Assembly (NCBI RefSeq): GCF_042663885.1
Contig: NZ_JBHSXV010000001.1
DNA from: Aquipuribacter hungaricus
Lineage (GTDB): Bacteria; Actinomycetota; Actinomycetes; Actinomycetales; JBBAYJ01
DNA: 64,000 nt
Reading direction: 5' to 3' (one strand)
The first letter of the stretch is position 1; every line of letters starts with the position of its first letter. Below, piece by piece: positions 34,576-43,533 of the stretch. Both the position numbers and the translations under genes were made by a program. Under the pieces are notes generated by a model. The model made no database searches. It saw nothing but the letters and a program-made list of their open reading frames with translations, and was not told where the DNA came from.

Positions 34576-36921
34576 TCAGGCCTGGGGCAGCACCTCGACC
34601 CGCGACCAGCGCGGGCACTCGGCGGTCAGGCGGTGGAGGCCGCCGACCAGGGTCACGGAGGTCTCGAGGGTGCGGTCCTCGCAGGACCGGCCGACCCAGA
34701 GCTCGACGGCGCCGGGCTCGACCACGCGGGTCATCGACCGGTCGCTGAACGCCAGGCGGGCGGTCGGCACGGTCAGGCGCACCCGGGCCCGCTCCCCCGC
34801 ACCGAGCTCGACCCGGCCGTAGGCGAGCAGCTGGGCGACGGGGCGCGTGACGGAGCCGACCACGTCGTGGCCGTACAGCTGGACGACCTCGGTGCCGGCA
34901 CGGTCGCCGTCGTTGCGGACGGTGACCTCGAGCTCGATCTCGCCGTCGGTGCGCACCTGCGCCGAGGTGAGCTGCAGGTCCTCGTAGCCGAAGCTCGTGT
35001 ACGACAGGCCGTGGCCGAAGGGCAGCACCGGCGCGGTCGGCACGTTGGTCACCGACGACGCAGCGCCGAGCGCGGGGTGCAGGTAGGAGTACGGCTGCGC
35101 GCCGCCGGAGCGGGGCAGGCTGACAGGCAGGCGCCCGGACGGGTTGACCCGGCCGGACAGGACGCCGGCGATGGCGGCGGCGCCCTCCTCGCCGGGGAAG
35201 AACGACTGCACGACGGCGGCGCAGCGGTCGACGGCCCAGTCCACGGCGTACGGCCGGCCGGTGAGCATGACGAGCACGACCGGCGTCCCGGTGGCCAGGA
35301 CAGCCTCGACGAGCTCGCGCTGCACGCCCGGCAGCTCCAGGTCGTCCACGTCGCAGCCCTCGCCGACGGTGCCGCGGCCGAAGAGCGCGGCGTGGTCGCC
35401 GACCACGACGACGGCGACCGACGCGGCGGCCGCGGCGTCGACCGCGGCGGGGATCATCGACCGGTCGCCGTCGGAGACGGCGGAGCCCTGGGCGTAGGTC
35501 AGGACGGCGTCGGGCAGCTCGTCGCGCAGCGCCTCCAGGACCGTGGGGACGACCAGGCCGGTGCCGACCTCGGGGTGGTGCCCGAGCACGTGGTTGACGA
35601 AGGAGTAGCAGCCGAACAGCGCCTCGAGCCGGTCCGCGTTGGGGCCGACGACCGCGACGGTGGGCGGGGCGGCCAGGGGCAGCACGCCGTCGTTGGTGAG
35701 CAGGACGACTGACTCCTCGGCCAGGCGGGCGGCCAGTGCCCGGTGGCCGGCGGGGTCGAGGTCGACGAGGTCGTCCTGGCCGTCGTCGTCGAAGGTGGCG
35801 TCGAGCAGGCCGAGCTCCTCCTTCTGCCGCAGCACGCGCAGCACGGCCTGGTCCAGCAGGGCGACGGGCACCCGGCCGGCCTCGACGGCCTCGCGCAGCG
35901 GGTCGAGGTAGGCGTTGCCCGTGGGCAGCTCGATGTCGACGCCGGCCTCGAGCGCCAGCCCGGCCGCCTCGCCGAGGTCGCCCGCCACGTGGTGCAGCGA
36001 GTGGAGGAACGCGACGCCGAAGTAGTCGGCGACGACCGTGCCGTCGAAGCCCCAGCGGTGGCGCAACAGCTCGGTGAGCAGCCGGCGGTCCGCGGCGACG
36101 GGCACGCCGTCGATCTCGGCGTAGGAGTGCATGACCGAGCGCACCCCGCCGTCGCGGACGGCCATCTCGAACGGGGGCAGCAGGACGTCGGCGACCTCGC
36201 GGGGGCCCGCGGACACCGGGGCCAGGTTGCGGCCGGCGCGCGAGGCGGAGTACCCGACGAAGTGCTTGAGCGTGGCGAGCACGCCGGCGGACTGCAGCCC
36301 GCGGACGTACCCGGTGCCGATGGTGCCGACCAGGTACGGGTCCTCGCCGATGCACTCGTCGACCCGGCCCCAGCGCACGTCCCGGACGACGTCGAGCACG
36401 GGGGCCAGGCCCTGGTGCACCCCGAGCCCGGCCATGCTCTCGCCGATCGCGGCGCCGACCTGCTCGACGAGCTCGCCGTCGAAGCTCGCGCCCCAGGCCA
36501 GCGGCGTCGGGAACGTGGTGGCCCGCCAGGCGGCGAGGCCGGTCAGGCACTCCTCGTGGGCGATGGCGGGGATGCCGAGCCGGGTGTTCTCCACCAGCCA
36601 GCGCTGGGCGTCGCGCAGGGCGCGGCGGCCCGTGGCGGGCTCGACCGGGCGGGTGCCGAAGACGCGGGTGAGGTGGCCGAGCCCCTCGACGGCGAACTCC
36701 TCGAACGGCGGCGCGACCTCGCCGAGCATGGCGTCCTGCAGCGGCGCGACGACCTCGCCGTCCGCGCCCGCCCCGACCCACAGGCCGACGACCTGGGCGA
36801 GCTTCTCCCGCAGCGTCATCTGGGCCAGCAGGCCGCGCACGCGCTCGGAGGCGGCGGGCAGCAGCTCCGGGGCGTCGTCGCCCGGGAGGTGGGTCGGGCC
36901 GGCGGTCCGCAGGTCCGTCAT
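34576..36921 (-). CDS. GH3 glycosidase (beta-xylosidase/beta-glucosidase type)
   Basis: The 781-residue enzyme has no signal peptide and so is cytoplasmic. It has the GH3 N-terminal barrel (LREKLAQVVGLW to about 330; LKHFVGYSA, VMHSYAEIDGVP), nucleophile Asp299 in VVADYFGVAF, the C-terminal alpha/beta domain (VAVVGPNADR, VVVVGDHAALFGRGTVGEGCD, FFPGEEGAAAIAGVLSG) and a fibronectin III-like end (LPFGHGLSYTSFGYEDL). It should release single sugars, most likely xylose, from imported oligosaccharides. It is the last gene of the binding-protein/permease operon; ATG 36921. Confidence 0.9.
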   Translation of the reverse strand: MTDLRTAGPTHLPGDDAPELLPAASERVRGLLAQMTLREKLAQVVGLWVGAGADGEVVAPLQDAMLGEVAPPFEEFAVEGLGHLTRVFGTRPVEPATGRRALRDAQRWLVENTRLGIPAIAHEECLTGLAAWRATTFPTPLAWGASFDGELVEQVGAAIGESMAGLGVHQGLAPVLDVVRDVRWGRVDECIGEDPYLVGTIGTGYVRGLQSAGVLATLKHFVGYSASRAGRNLAPVSAGPREVADVLLPPFEMAVRDGGVRSVMHSYAEIDGVPVAADRRLLTELLRHRWGFDGTVVADYFGVAFLHSLHHVAGDLGEAAGLALEAGVDIELPTGNAYLDPLREAVEAGRVPVALLDQAVLRVLRQKEELGLLDATFDDDGQDDLVDLDPAGHRALAARLAEESVVLLTNDGVLPLAAPPTVAVVGPNADRLEALFGCYSFVNHVLGHHPEVGTGLVVPTVLEALRDELPDAVLTYAQGSAVSDGDRSMIPAAVDAAAAASVAVVVVGDHAALFGRGTVGEGCDVDDLELPGVQRELVEAVLATGTPVVLVMLTGRPYAVDWAVDRCAAVVQSFFPGEEGAAAIAGVLSGRVNPSGRLPVSLPRSGGAQPYSYLHPALGAASSVTNVPTAPVLPFGHGLSYTSFGYEDLQLTSAQVRTDGEIELEVTVRNDGDRAGTEVVQLYGHDVVGSVTRPVAQLLAYGRVELGAGERARVRLTVPTARLAFSDRSMTRVVEPGAVELWVGRSCEDRTLETSVTLVGGLHRLTAECPRWSRVEVLPQA

Positions 36922-37013
36922 GGGATGCTCCTCTGGGTCAGGGTCCCGGCAGGGGTCCTGGGCGCGCCGGCGCAGACCGCCGGCGGGGTGGGGCAGGGGC
37001 GGCTCGGGGCGGG

Positions 37014-37916
37014 TCAGCCCTTGACCGCGCCGCTGAGGCCGCCGACGATCCGGCGCTCGGCGAGCAGGAAGAACACCAGCGCCGGGATCATCGCCAGCGA
37101 GGTGAAGGCCAGGATCGCGGCCGTGTCCGAGGTGTACTGCGTGGAGAAGTTCGCCGTGCCCAGGGGCAGCGTGTAGGAGTCTCCGTCGCCGAGGACGAGC
37201 AGGGGCAGCAGGTAGGCGTTCCACGAGGCGACGAACGCCAGCACGCCCACGGTGACCATGCCGGGCCCGGACAGCGGGATGACGATCCGGCGGAAGTACC
37301 CGAGCTTGGAGCAGCCGTCGATCATGGCGGCGTCCTCGAGCTCCTGGGGCAGCGCCCGCAGGAACGGCCGGAGGATGACGATGGTCACCGGCAGCGCGAA
37401 CGCCGCCTGCGGCAGCGCGACCCCGAGCGGGTTGTTCAGCAGGTCCAGGCTCCGGACCAGGATGAACAGCGGGAGGATCGCCACGGTCAGCGGGAACAGC
37501 AGGCCGAGGGTGAAGAACGTGTACAGCGCCTCGCGGCCGCGGAACCGGTACTTGGACAGGGCGAACGCCGCCATGACGCCGAGCACCGTGACGATCGTGG
37601 TGGTGAGGCCGGCCACCAGGGTGGAGTTGAGCACCTGGCGCCAGAAGTCCGGGCTGGTGAGGACGAGCTGGTACTTCTCGAACACCCACGGGTCCGGCAG
37701 CGCGACCGGGTCGGCGGCGATCTGGCCGTTGTCGCGGAACCCACCGAGCACCGCGTAGACCACGGGGCCGATGGAGAACAGCGCGACGACGAGCGCGACC
37801 ACGTACGTGACGACGGTGGTGGCGCCGATCCGGGGGCGCGGGCGGCGGGCCGGCGCGGGGCGAGCGGCGCGGCCGGCGGCGACCGGGGTGCGCGGGCCGG
37901 ACGTGGTCGTGGACAT
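37014..37916 (-). CDS. Carbohydrate ABC transporter permease, MalG/AraQ type
   Basis: The 300-residue protein has six membrane helices and the ATPase-coupling EAA loop EDAAMIDGCSKLGYFRRIVIPLSGPG, typical of CUT1 sugar permeases. It ends in the AVKG tail common to this class. Its ATG at 37916 shares one base with the stop of the upstream permease (TGATG), and AGGAAGGG provides a ribosome site. No ATPase gene is in the operon; a shared MsiK-type ATPase encoded elsewhere is likely, as in Streptomyces CUT1 systems. Confidence 0.92.
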   Translation of the reverse strand: MSTTTSGPRTPVAAGRAARPAPARRPRPRIGATTVVTYVVALVVALFSIGPVVYAVLGGFRDNGQIAADPVALPDPWVFEKYQLVLTSPDFWRQVLNSTLVAGLTTTIVTVLGVMAAFALSKYRFRGREALYTFFTLGLLFPLTVAILPLFILVRSLDLLNNPLGVALPQAAFALPVTIVILRPFLRALPQELEDAAMIDGCSKLGYFRRIVIPLSGPGMVTVGVLAFVASWNAYLLPLLVLGDGDSYTLPLGTANFSTQYTSDTAAILAFTSLAMIPALVFFLLAERRIVGGLSGAVKG

Positions 37917-38968
37917 CAGCGTCCCTTCCTGGTGGCGGCACGCTCGTCCGCGGTGTCGATGCTGAGCACGAAGCGCTGGTAGAGCAGCGCGACCACGAGC
38001 GAGATGACGAAGAGGATGACCGCTGCGGCGGTGCCGTAGCCGAGGCGGCCGCGGTCGAAGCCCTGCTGGATGAGGTACGTCGCCATGGTCTGGGTCGCGT
38101 TGCCGGGCCCGCCCTTGGTGAGGATCCACACCATGTCGAACAGCTGCAGCGAGCCGATCATCGACAGGAAGGCCCAGATCCGGATGGTGGGGCCGAGCAG
38201 CGGGATCGTGATCCGGCGCTGGGTCTGCCACCAGCTGGCGCCGTCGAGGGCCGCGGCCTCGCTGAGATCCGGGGACACCCCCTGCAGGCCGGCGAGGAAC
38301 AGGATGATCGCGAAGCCGATGTACTTCCAGGTGAGGACCACGAACAGCGTGTAGAGCGCGATCCGCTGGTCGCCGAGCCAGAGCTGCTGCGCCCAGCCCA
38401 GGCCGAAGGTCTGGAGGATCGCGTCCACCACGCCGCGCGGCTGCAGCATGAGCAGCCAGATGACCCCGGCGACGACCTCGGCCAGGACGTACGGCACGAA
38501 GATCATGAGCCGGAGCGCGGTGCGCCCGCGCAGCGGCCGGTTGAGCAGCAGCGCGACACCGAGCCCCAGCGGGAGCTGGATGGCGAGCGAGAGCACGACG
38601 AGGGTGAAGTTGTGGCCGATGGCCGACAGGAACACCTCGTCGGTGAGGGCGGTGCGGTAGTTCTCGGCGCCGACGAACTCGTCGAGCGGGCCGAGCCCGT
38701 TCCACCGGTAGAGGCTGTAGTAGATCGCCTGGACCATCGGGACCAGGGCGAAGAGGACGAACAGGGCGAGCGCGGGGACGACGAGCACGGCGATCTCGAA
38801 CCTCGCCCGCCAGGCGGAGGCCGCACCACGCCGCCCGGCCGCCCGGGGCACCGCCGGGCGCGCGTCCGCGCGCCCGGCGGGTGCCTCGGGGAGGACCGGC
38901 ACCGCGGCAGTCCCCGGACCGGCGCTGGGTCGCAGGTCACCCGTCCCGGGGTCTGCCGCGCTGCTCAT
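37916..38968 (-). CDS. Carbohydrate ABC transporter permease, MalF/UgpA type
   Basis: A 350-residue permease with an extra Pro/Ala-rich cytoplasmic N-terminus (1-50), six membrane helices and the EAA-type loop SEAAALDGASWWQTQRRITIPLLGPT. It pairs with the downstream MalG-type protein to form the membrane channel. The ATG at 38968 overlaps the TGA of the binding-protein gene (ATGA). Confidence 0.92.
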   Translation of the reverse strand: MSSAADPGTGDLRPSAGPGTAAVPVLPEAPAGRADARPAVPRAAGRRGAASAWRARFEIAVLVVPALALFVLFALVPMVQAIYYSLYRWNGLGPLDEFVGAENYRTALTDEVFLSAIGHNFTLVVLSLAIQLPLGLGVALLLNRPLRGRTALRLMIFVPYVLAEVVAGVIWLLMLQPRGVVDAILQTFGLGWAQQLWLGDQRIALYTLFVVLTWKYIGFAIILFLAGLQGVSPDLSEAAALDGASWWQTQRRITIPLLGPTIRIWAFLSMIGSLQLFDMVWILTKGGPGNATQTMATYLIQQGFDRGRLGYGTAAAVILFVISLVVALLYQRFVLSIDTADERAATRKGR

Positions 38969-40260
38969 CGGGCTTCTGCCGCCTCGGTCATGGCGTCCAC
39001 GATGCCCTGCGGGTCGGACTGGTCCGCGAAGAGCAGGGAGACCTCGTCGTTCAGGGCGCCGCCGACGTTCGGGCCGTAGGTGACGTCCAGGTAGAGCTGC
39101 ACGTACTCGGCCTCGTCGCGTGCCGCGAGCAGCGTCTGCATGTTCGGGTCCTCGACGCTGTCGGTCGCCGCGGGCAGCGTGGGCAGGCCGGCACCGGTGG
39201 CGCCGAAGCCGCGCTGGTTGTCCTCGTTGACGATGAAGGCGAGGAACTCCGCGCAGATGTCGGGGGCGCCGGCGGCGCAGGAGAAGCCGTCACCGCCGCC
39301 CATCGCGGAGGCGTTGCCCTCGCCGCCCTCGACCTCGGGGAAGGGGAACCAGCCGAGGTCGTCGCCCAGGCCTTCCTTGCTCGGGGTGAGGTCGGCCATG
39401 ACGGAGGGGTTCCAGTGGCCCATGAGCTCCATGGCGGCGAGGCCGTTGCCGACCAGGCCGGCGGAGCTGGTGGCGCCGGTCTGCGCCGGGGTGGCGAGGA
39501 AGCCCTCGTTGAACGGCTCGGCGTCCACGATCTGCTGGACGAGCTCGCCGGCCTCGATGAAGCACGGGTCGGTGAAGTCGTACTCCAGCTGCGCGGTCTC
39601 CAGCGTCTCCGGCGCGCAGGTGCGGGTCGCGGCGTAGTAGTAGTACCAACCCGCCGGCCACTTGTCGCCGGCGCCGACGGCGACCGGGGCCACGTCGACG
39701 GCCTTGAGCTTCTCGACGGCCTCGAACCACTCGTCCATGGTCGCGGGCGGCTCGGCGATGCCGGCCTGATCGAAGAGCGCCTTGTTGTACCAGAACCCGC
39801 CGACGCCCAGGGAGTACGGGACGCCGTAGGTCTTGCCCTCGGTCTGCCAGCCACCGGCCGAGCCGCCGAGCGCCTCGATGGTGTCCGGGATCTTGTCGGT
39901 GAGGTCCATGAGCGCGCCGGCCTCGACCTGGTCGGCCAGCTCGCCGCCGCCCCACTGGGGCAGGACGTCCGGCGGGTCGTTGGACTGCAGGGCCACCTGG
40001 GTGCGGGTGCGCAGGTCCTCGTTCTGGATGGCCTCGACCTCGATGGTGACGCCCTCGTTCTCGGCCTCGAAGTCGTCCGCGACGCCCTGCCAGTAGCTCA
40101 GCAGCGGGTCGTTGTTGCCGTTGTGCCACCACGTCAGGGTGACGTCGCCGCCGGCCTCGGCGTCCTCGTCGGACCCGGCGCCGCCCTGACCGCCACAGGC
40201 GGCAAGGAGCGCGACGGTGGCGCCGAGCACCAGGGCTCGGCGTACTCGTGTGATCGACAT
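38965..40260 (-). CDS. Sugar-binding lipoprotein of ABC transporter
   Basis: The 431-residue protein has a lipoprotein signal (lipobox LLAACGG, Cys about residue 22) and family 1 solute-binding sequence: LTWWHNGNNDP, VTIEVEAIQNEDLRTRTQVAL, DVLPQWGGGELADQ, GVPYSLGVGGFWYNKALFDQAGI and MGHWNPSVMADLTP. Aromatic residues WPAGWYYYY fit an oligosaccharide site. Context (GH3, GH10, LacI) makes xylo-oligosaccharides the likely ligand. GAGGAAC precedes the ATG. It leads the operon, and the operator at 40325-40354 lies 65 bp upstream of its start. Confidence 0.92.
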   Translation of the reverse strand: MSITRVRRALVLGATVALLAACGGQGGAGSDEDAEAGGDVTLTWWHNGNNDPLLSYWQGVADDFEAENEGVTIEVEAIQNEDLRTRTQVALQSNDPPDVLPQWGGGELADQVEAGALMDLTDKIPDTIEALGGSAGGWQTEGKTYGVPYSLGVGGFWYNKALFDQAGIAEPPATMDEWFEAVEKLKAVDVAPVAVGAGDKWPAGWYYYYAATRTCAPETLETAQLEYDFTDPCFIEAGELVQQIVDAEPFNEGFLATPAQTGATSSAGLVGNGLAAMELMGHWNPSVMADLTPSKEGLGDDLGWFPFPEVEGGEGNASAMGGGDGFSCAAGAPDICAEFLAFIVNEDNQRGFGATGAGLPTLPAATDSVEDPNMQTLLAARDEAEYVQLYLDVTYGPNVGGALNDEVSLLFADQSDPQGIVDAMTEAAEAR

Positions 40261-40324
40261 CGGTGTTCCTCGTCTTCGTCGACGGTCTGGGGGACGGCGG
40301 AAGGGTAGGCAGGCGGCTCGCTGG

Positions 40325-40354
40325 GTGTCAATCGTTATCGATAACGTTTTACAC
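40325..40354. promoter_or_regulatory. LacI-type operator between regulator and transporter operon
   Basis: CGTTATCGATAACG (40333-40346) is a perfect 14-bp palindrome; flanks GTGTCAAT and TTTTACAC extend the symmetry at six of eight positions. It sits over the expected -35 region of the LacI gene and upstream of the divergent binding-protein gene, so one site can control both. The half-site recurs at 29266-29280. Confidence 0.8.
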
Positions 40355-40358
40355 ACGC

Positions 40359-40364
40359 TACGGT
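40359..40364 (+). promoter_or_regulatory. Leaderless -10 element (TACGGT)
   Basis: TACGGT ends 6 nt before the GTG at 40371 of the LacI gene; the operator palindrome covers the matching -35 position, suggesting autorepression. Confidence 0.5.
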
Positions 40365-40370
40365 GACGGG

Positions 40371-41402
40371 GTGCCCCCGACCCCTGGTGCTGCCGACCGC
40401 GGTGACCTCCAGCGCGTGACGATCACCGACGTCGCACAGGCGGCGGGAGTGTCCGTGGCCACCGTCTCCAAGGTGATCAACAGCCGGTACGGCGTGGCCG
40501 CCGCGACCAGCGAGCGCGTCCAGCAGGTCATCGACGAGCTGGGCTACGAGTCCAGCCTGGTCGCCCGGAGCCTGCGCAGCCACCGGACGAACGTCATCGG
40601 CATCCTCGTCGCGGAGTTCGAGCCGTTCAGCACCGAGATCCTCAAGGGGACCTCGCGGGCCATCGCCGGCACCGGCTACGAGCTGCTCGCCTACTCCGGC
40701 GGGGGGCGCTCCGGCGCGGTCGCCGGCTGGGAGCGGCGCTACCTGTCGCGGCTGTCCGGCACGCTGATCGACGGCGCCATCCTCGTCACGCCGACCGTCG
40801 TGGAGACCGGGTCGCAGGTGCCGGTCGTGGCGATCGACCCGCACGCCGGCCCGGCGCACATGCCGACCGTCGACTCCGACAACTTCCAGGGCGCCGTGCT
40901 GGCCACCGAGCACCTGCTCGCCCTCGGCCACCGCCGGATCGGCTTCCTGTCCGGGCGCGAGGACCTGGAGTCCTCCCGGCTGCGCGAGGAGGGCTACCGC
41001 ACGGCTCTCGGCCGCGCCGGGGTCCCTGTCGACGAGTCGCTCGTGCGGGTCGGCGACTACCGGCAGGAGAGCGCGACCGGCCCGGCCCGGGAGCTGCTCG
41101 GCCTCACCGAGCGCCCCACGGCGGTCTTCGCCGCCAACGACCTGTCGGCGATCGGCACCATGCAGGCCGCCGGGGACCTCGGCCTCTCGGTCCCCCGCGA
41201 CGTCTCGGTCGTCGGCTTCGACAACGTCCCCGAGTCCGCGCTCACCACGCCGCCGCTCACCACCGTCAGCCAGCCGATGCAGCGCATGGGCTCGGAGGCC
41301 GTGACCCTGCTCATCCAGCTGATGTCCGGCACCGACCCGATCCGCACGCACGTCCGGCTGCCGGTCGAGCTCGTCGTCCGCGGCTCCACCGCGCGCCCCT
41401 GA
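40371..41402 (+). CDS. LacI-family transcriptional repressor of the xylan locus
   Basis: The 343-residue regulator has an N-terminal helix-turn-helix (VTITDVAQAAGVSVATVSKVI, hinge RSLRSHRTNVIGILV) and a periplasmic-binding-like effector domain (VDSDNFQGAVLATEHLLALGHRRIGFLSG; AVFAANDLSAIGTMQAA; DVSVVGFDNVPES). It is divergent from the transporter operon with a perfect palindrome between them, and is followed 52 nt later by a GH10 gene. It probably represses the locus until a xylo-oligosaccharide binds. Start GTG 40371 is favoured by the -10 spacing; an in-frame GTG at 40416 is the alternative. Confidence 0.9.
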   Translation: MPPTPGAADRGDLQRVTITDVAQAAGVSVATVSKVINSRYGVAAATSERVQQVIDELGYESSLVARSLRSHRTNVIGILVAEFEPFSTEILKGTSRAIAGTGYELLAYSGGGRSGAVAGWERRYLSRLSGTLIDGAILVTPTVVETGSQVPVVAIDPHAGPAHMPTVDSDNFQGAVLATEHLLALGHRRIGFLSGREDLESSRLREEGYRTALGRAGVPVDESLVRVGDYRQESATGPARELLGLTERPTAVFAANDLSAIGTMQAAGDLGLSVPRDVSVVGFDNVPESALTTPPLTTVSQPMQRMGSEAVTLLIQLMSGTDPIRTHVRLPVELVVRGSTARP

Positions 41403-41454
41403 GGCACCCCGCCCCGCAGCACGGCACCGCCACGACCTGACGACGGAGACAGCC

Positions 41455-42732
41455 ATGGCCCCCAGCACGTCCGCAGACCCGACCCTCGCCCACCGCCGGA
41501 CCCGGGCGCGGCTCACCGTGCGCGACGCCGCCGGCGCCCCGCTGTCGGCCGGCACGCAGGTGCAGGTGGAGCAGGTCCGCCACGCCTTCGCCTTCGGCAA
41601 CATCGGCTTCGACATGGTGGCGCTGGCCAACGGCGAGACCGGCGCCGCGCCGGACAGCCCGTTCGGCGGCGCGTCCGACGCCACCCACCTGGCCGACCTC
41701 TGGTTCGGCCTCTACGACACCGCCACGCTGCCGTTCTACTGGGGCGGCTTCGAGCCGGTCCGGGGCCGGCCGGACACCACCCGCCTGCTGGCGGCGGCCC
41801 GCTTCTTCGCCGACCGTGGCGCCCGGGTCAAGGGCCACCCGCTGGTCTGGCACACCGTGACCGCGGACTGGCTGCGCGAGCTGAGCACCGACGAGGTCGA
41901 GGCCGCGCAGCGGGACCGGATCCGCCGCGAGGTCACCGACTTCGCCGGGCTGGTCGACACCTGGGACGCGATCAACGAGGTCGTGATCATGCCGGTGTTC
42001 GACAACGAGGAGCACCAGAACGGCATCACCCGGCTGTGCTGGGAGCGGGGCCGGATCGCCACGGTGCGGATGGCCTTCGAGGAGGCCCGGGCCGCGGACC
42101 CGACGGCGACGCTCGTCCTCAACGACTTCAACATGGGCACCGCGTACGAGTGCCTCATCGAGGGCGTGCTCGAGGCCGGGATCCAGGTGGACGCGATCGG
42201 CCTGCAGAGCCACATGCACCAGGGCTACTGGGGCGAGGAGCGGACGCTGGCCGTGCTCGACCGGTTCGCCCGCTTCGGGCTGCCGCTGCACATGACCGAG
42301 ACGACGCTGCTGTCCGGGGAGCTCATGCCGCCGGAGATCGTCGACCTCAACGACTACCAGCCCGCCAGCTGGCCCAGCACCCCCGAGGGCGAGGCCCGGC
42401 AGGCGGAGGAGATGCTGCGCCACTACCGGACGCTGGTGTCGCACCCCTCGGTGCAGGCGGTGAACTACTGGGGCCTCACCGACGACGGCGCCTGGCTGGG
42501 CGCCCCCGTCGGGCTGGTCCGCTCCGACGGGACCCCCAAGCCGTCCTACGACGCGCTGCGGGGCCTGGTGCGCGGCGAGTGGTGGACCGCGCCGACCACG
42601 CTGGTCGCCGACGCCGACGGGACCGTCGAGGTCGACGGCTGGCTCGGCGACTACCGCGTGCAGGTCGACGGCCGCTCCGCCGACGTCAGCCTGGGCACCG
42701 CCGGCCCGGCCACGGTCGACGTCACCCTCTGA
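41455..42732 (+). CDS. GH10 endo-1,4-beta-xylanase, probably intracellular
   Basis: The 425-residue GH10 enzyme has FAFGNIGFD, KGHPLVWHTVTADWL, the acid/base Glu175 in DAINEVV, LNDFNMG, IGLQSHMHQGYWG and nucleophile Glu282 in HMTETTLL, ending with NYWGLTDDGAWLGAP. A small beta domain precedes (15-50) and follows (about 385-425) the barrel. There is no signal peptide, unlike the large secreted GH10, so it may cut imported xylo-oligosaccharides. GGAGAC precedes the ATG; 52 nt after the LacI gene suggests co-transcription. Confidence 0.88.
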   Translation: MAPSTSADPTLAHRRTRARLTVRDAAGAPLSAGTQVQVEQVRHAFAFGNIGFDMVALANGETGAAPDSPFGGASDATHLADLWFGLYDTATLPFYWGGFEPVRGRPDTTRLLAAARFFADRGARVKGHPLVWHTVTADWLRELSTDEVEAAQRDRIRREVTDFAGLVDTWDAINEVVIMPVFDNEEHQNGITRLCWERGRIATVRMAFEEARAADPTATLVLNDFNMGTAYECLIEGVLEAGIQVDAIGLQSHMHQGYWGEERTLAVLDRFARFGLPLHMTETTLLSGELMPPEIVDLNDYQPASWPSTPEGEARQAEEMLRHYRTLVSHPSVQAVNYWGLTDDGAWLGAPVGLVRSDGTPKPSYDALRGLVRGEWWTAPTTLVADADGTVEVDGWLGDYRVQVDGRSADVSLGTAGPATVDVTL

Positions 42733-42744
42733 CGCAGGGGCAGG

Positions 42745-42767
42745 GCCCGGCCCCGGACGGGCCGGGC
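42745..42767. terminator. Bidirectional hairpin terminator
   Basis: GCCCGGCCC pairs with GGGCCGGGC, 9 bp perfect with a 5-nt loop, 12 nt after the GH10 stop and just before the end of the convergent DedA gene. Confidence 0.6.
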
Positions 42768-42771
42768 GCCC

Positions 42772-43431
42772 TCAGGCCTCGTCGGGCGGGACGGGGACGT
42801 CCGGGTGCGCGCGCTGGCGACGGACGACGCGGGACACGACGAACCAGCCCACGAGCAGGACGGCGACCGCGACGACGATGTACTGCAGGACGGTCGCGTA
42901 CTGCTCGACCTCGGACCACCGCTCCCCCAGCTGGTAGCCGGCGACGATGAAGATCGTGTTCCAGATGGCGCTGCCGGCCAGGGTGTAGAGCAGGAACTGC
43001 AGGACCGGCATCCGCTCCACGCCCGCCGGCACGGAGATGGCGCTGCGGATGATCGGCAGCATCCGCCCGAAGAACACCGCCTTGGGACCGTGCCGCTGGA
43101 ACCACCGCTCGGCGACCTCGATGTCCTTGGTGTCGACCAGGGGCAGCCGGCCCGCGACCGCCACGACCCGGTCGCGGCCGACGACCCGGCCGAGCTCGTA
43201 CAGGACGAGGGCACCGACCAGCGAGCCGGCGGTGGTCCAGAGGATGGCCGACAGGAGCGAGAAGCTGCCCTGCGCCGCCGTGAACCCGGCCAGCGGCAGG
43301 ATGATCTCGCTGGGGATCGGCGGGAACAGGTTCTCCAGGGCGACGACCAGGCCGGCGCCGGGGCCGCCGAGGGTCTCCATGATGCCGACGGCCCAGCCGG
43401 CGACGCCGTCCAGCTCTGCGGGGGCGCTCAC
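42772..43431 (-). CDS. DedA-family membrane protein
   Basis: This 219-residue DedA/SNARE-associated (VTT domain) protein carries ENLFPPIPSEIILPLAGF, GSLVGALVLYELGRVVGRD, FFGRMLPIIRSAISVPAGVERMP and GSAIWNTIFIVAGYQLGE. DedA proteins act in lipid (undecaprenyl phosphate or phosphatidyl) flipping and membrane homeostasis. The E-R-G-R set typical of functional members is present. GTG at 43431 is used. Confidence 0.92.
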   Translation of the reverse strand: MSAPAELDGVAGWAVGIMETLGGPGAGLVVALENLFPPIPSEIILPLAGFTAAQGSFSLLSAILWTTAGSLVGALVLYELGRVVGRDRVVAVAGRLPLVDTKDIEVAERWFQRHGPKAVFFGRMLPIIRSAISVPAGVERMPVLQFLLYTLAGSAIWNTIFIVAGYQLGERWSEVEQYATVLQYIVVAVAVLLVGWFVVSRVVRRQRAHPDVPVPPDEA

Positions 43432-43533
43432 GGGCGGGCCGCCCGGGTCAGGGGCACGGCGGCACGGCTCAGGACGATCACTCCTCGGCAGGGGCGGCCG
43501 GGCGGCACGAGAGGGCAGCCCGGTGGGGCCAGG

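Noticed and set aside
33489..34748. Open frames across the hairpin array, with Gly-Pro-Asp-Gly-Ala repeats
   Set aside because: They exist on both strands, only because the tandem repeat has no stop codons; no ribosome site, no domain, and the DNA is palindromic.
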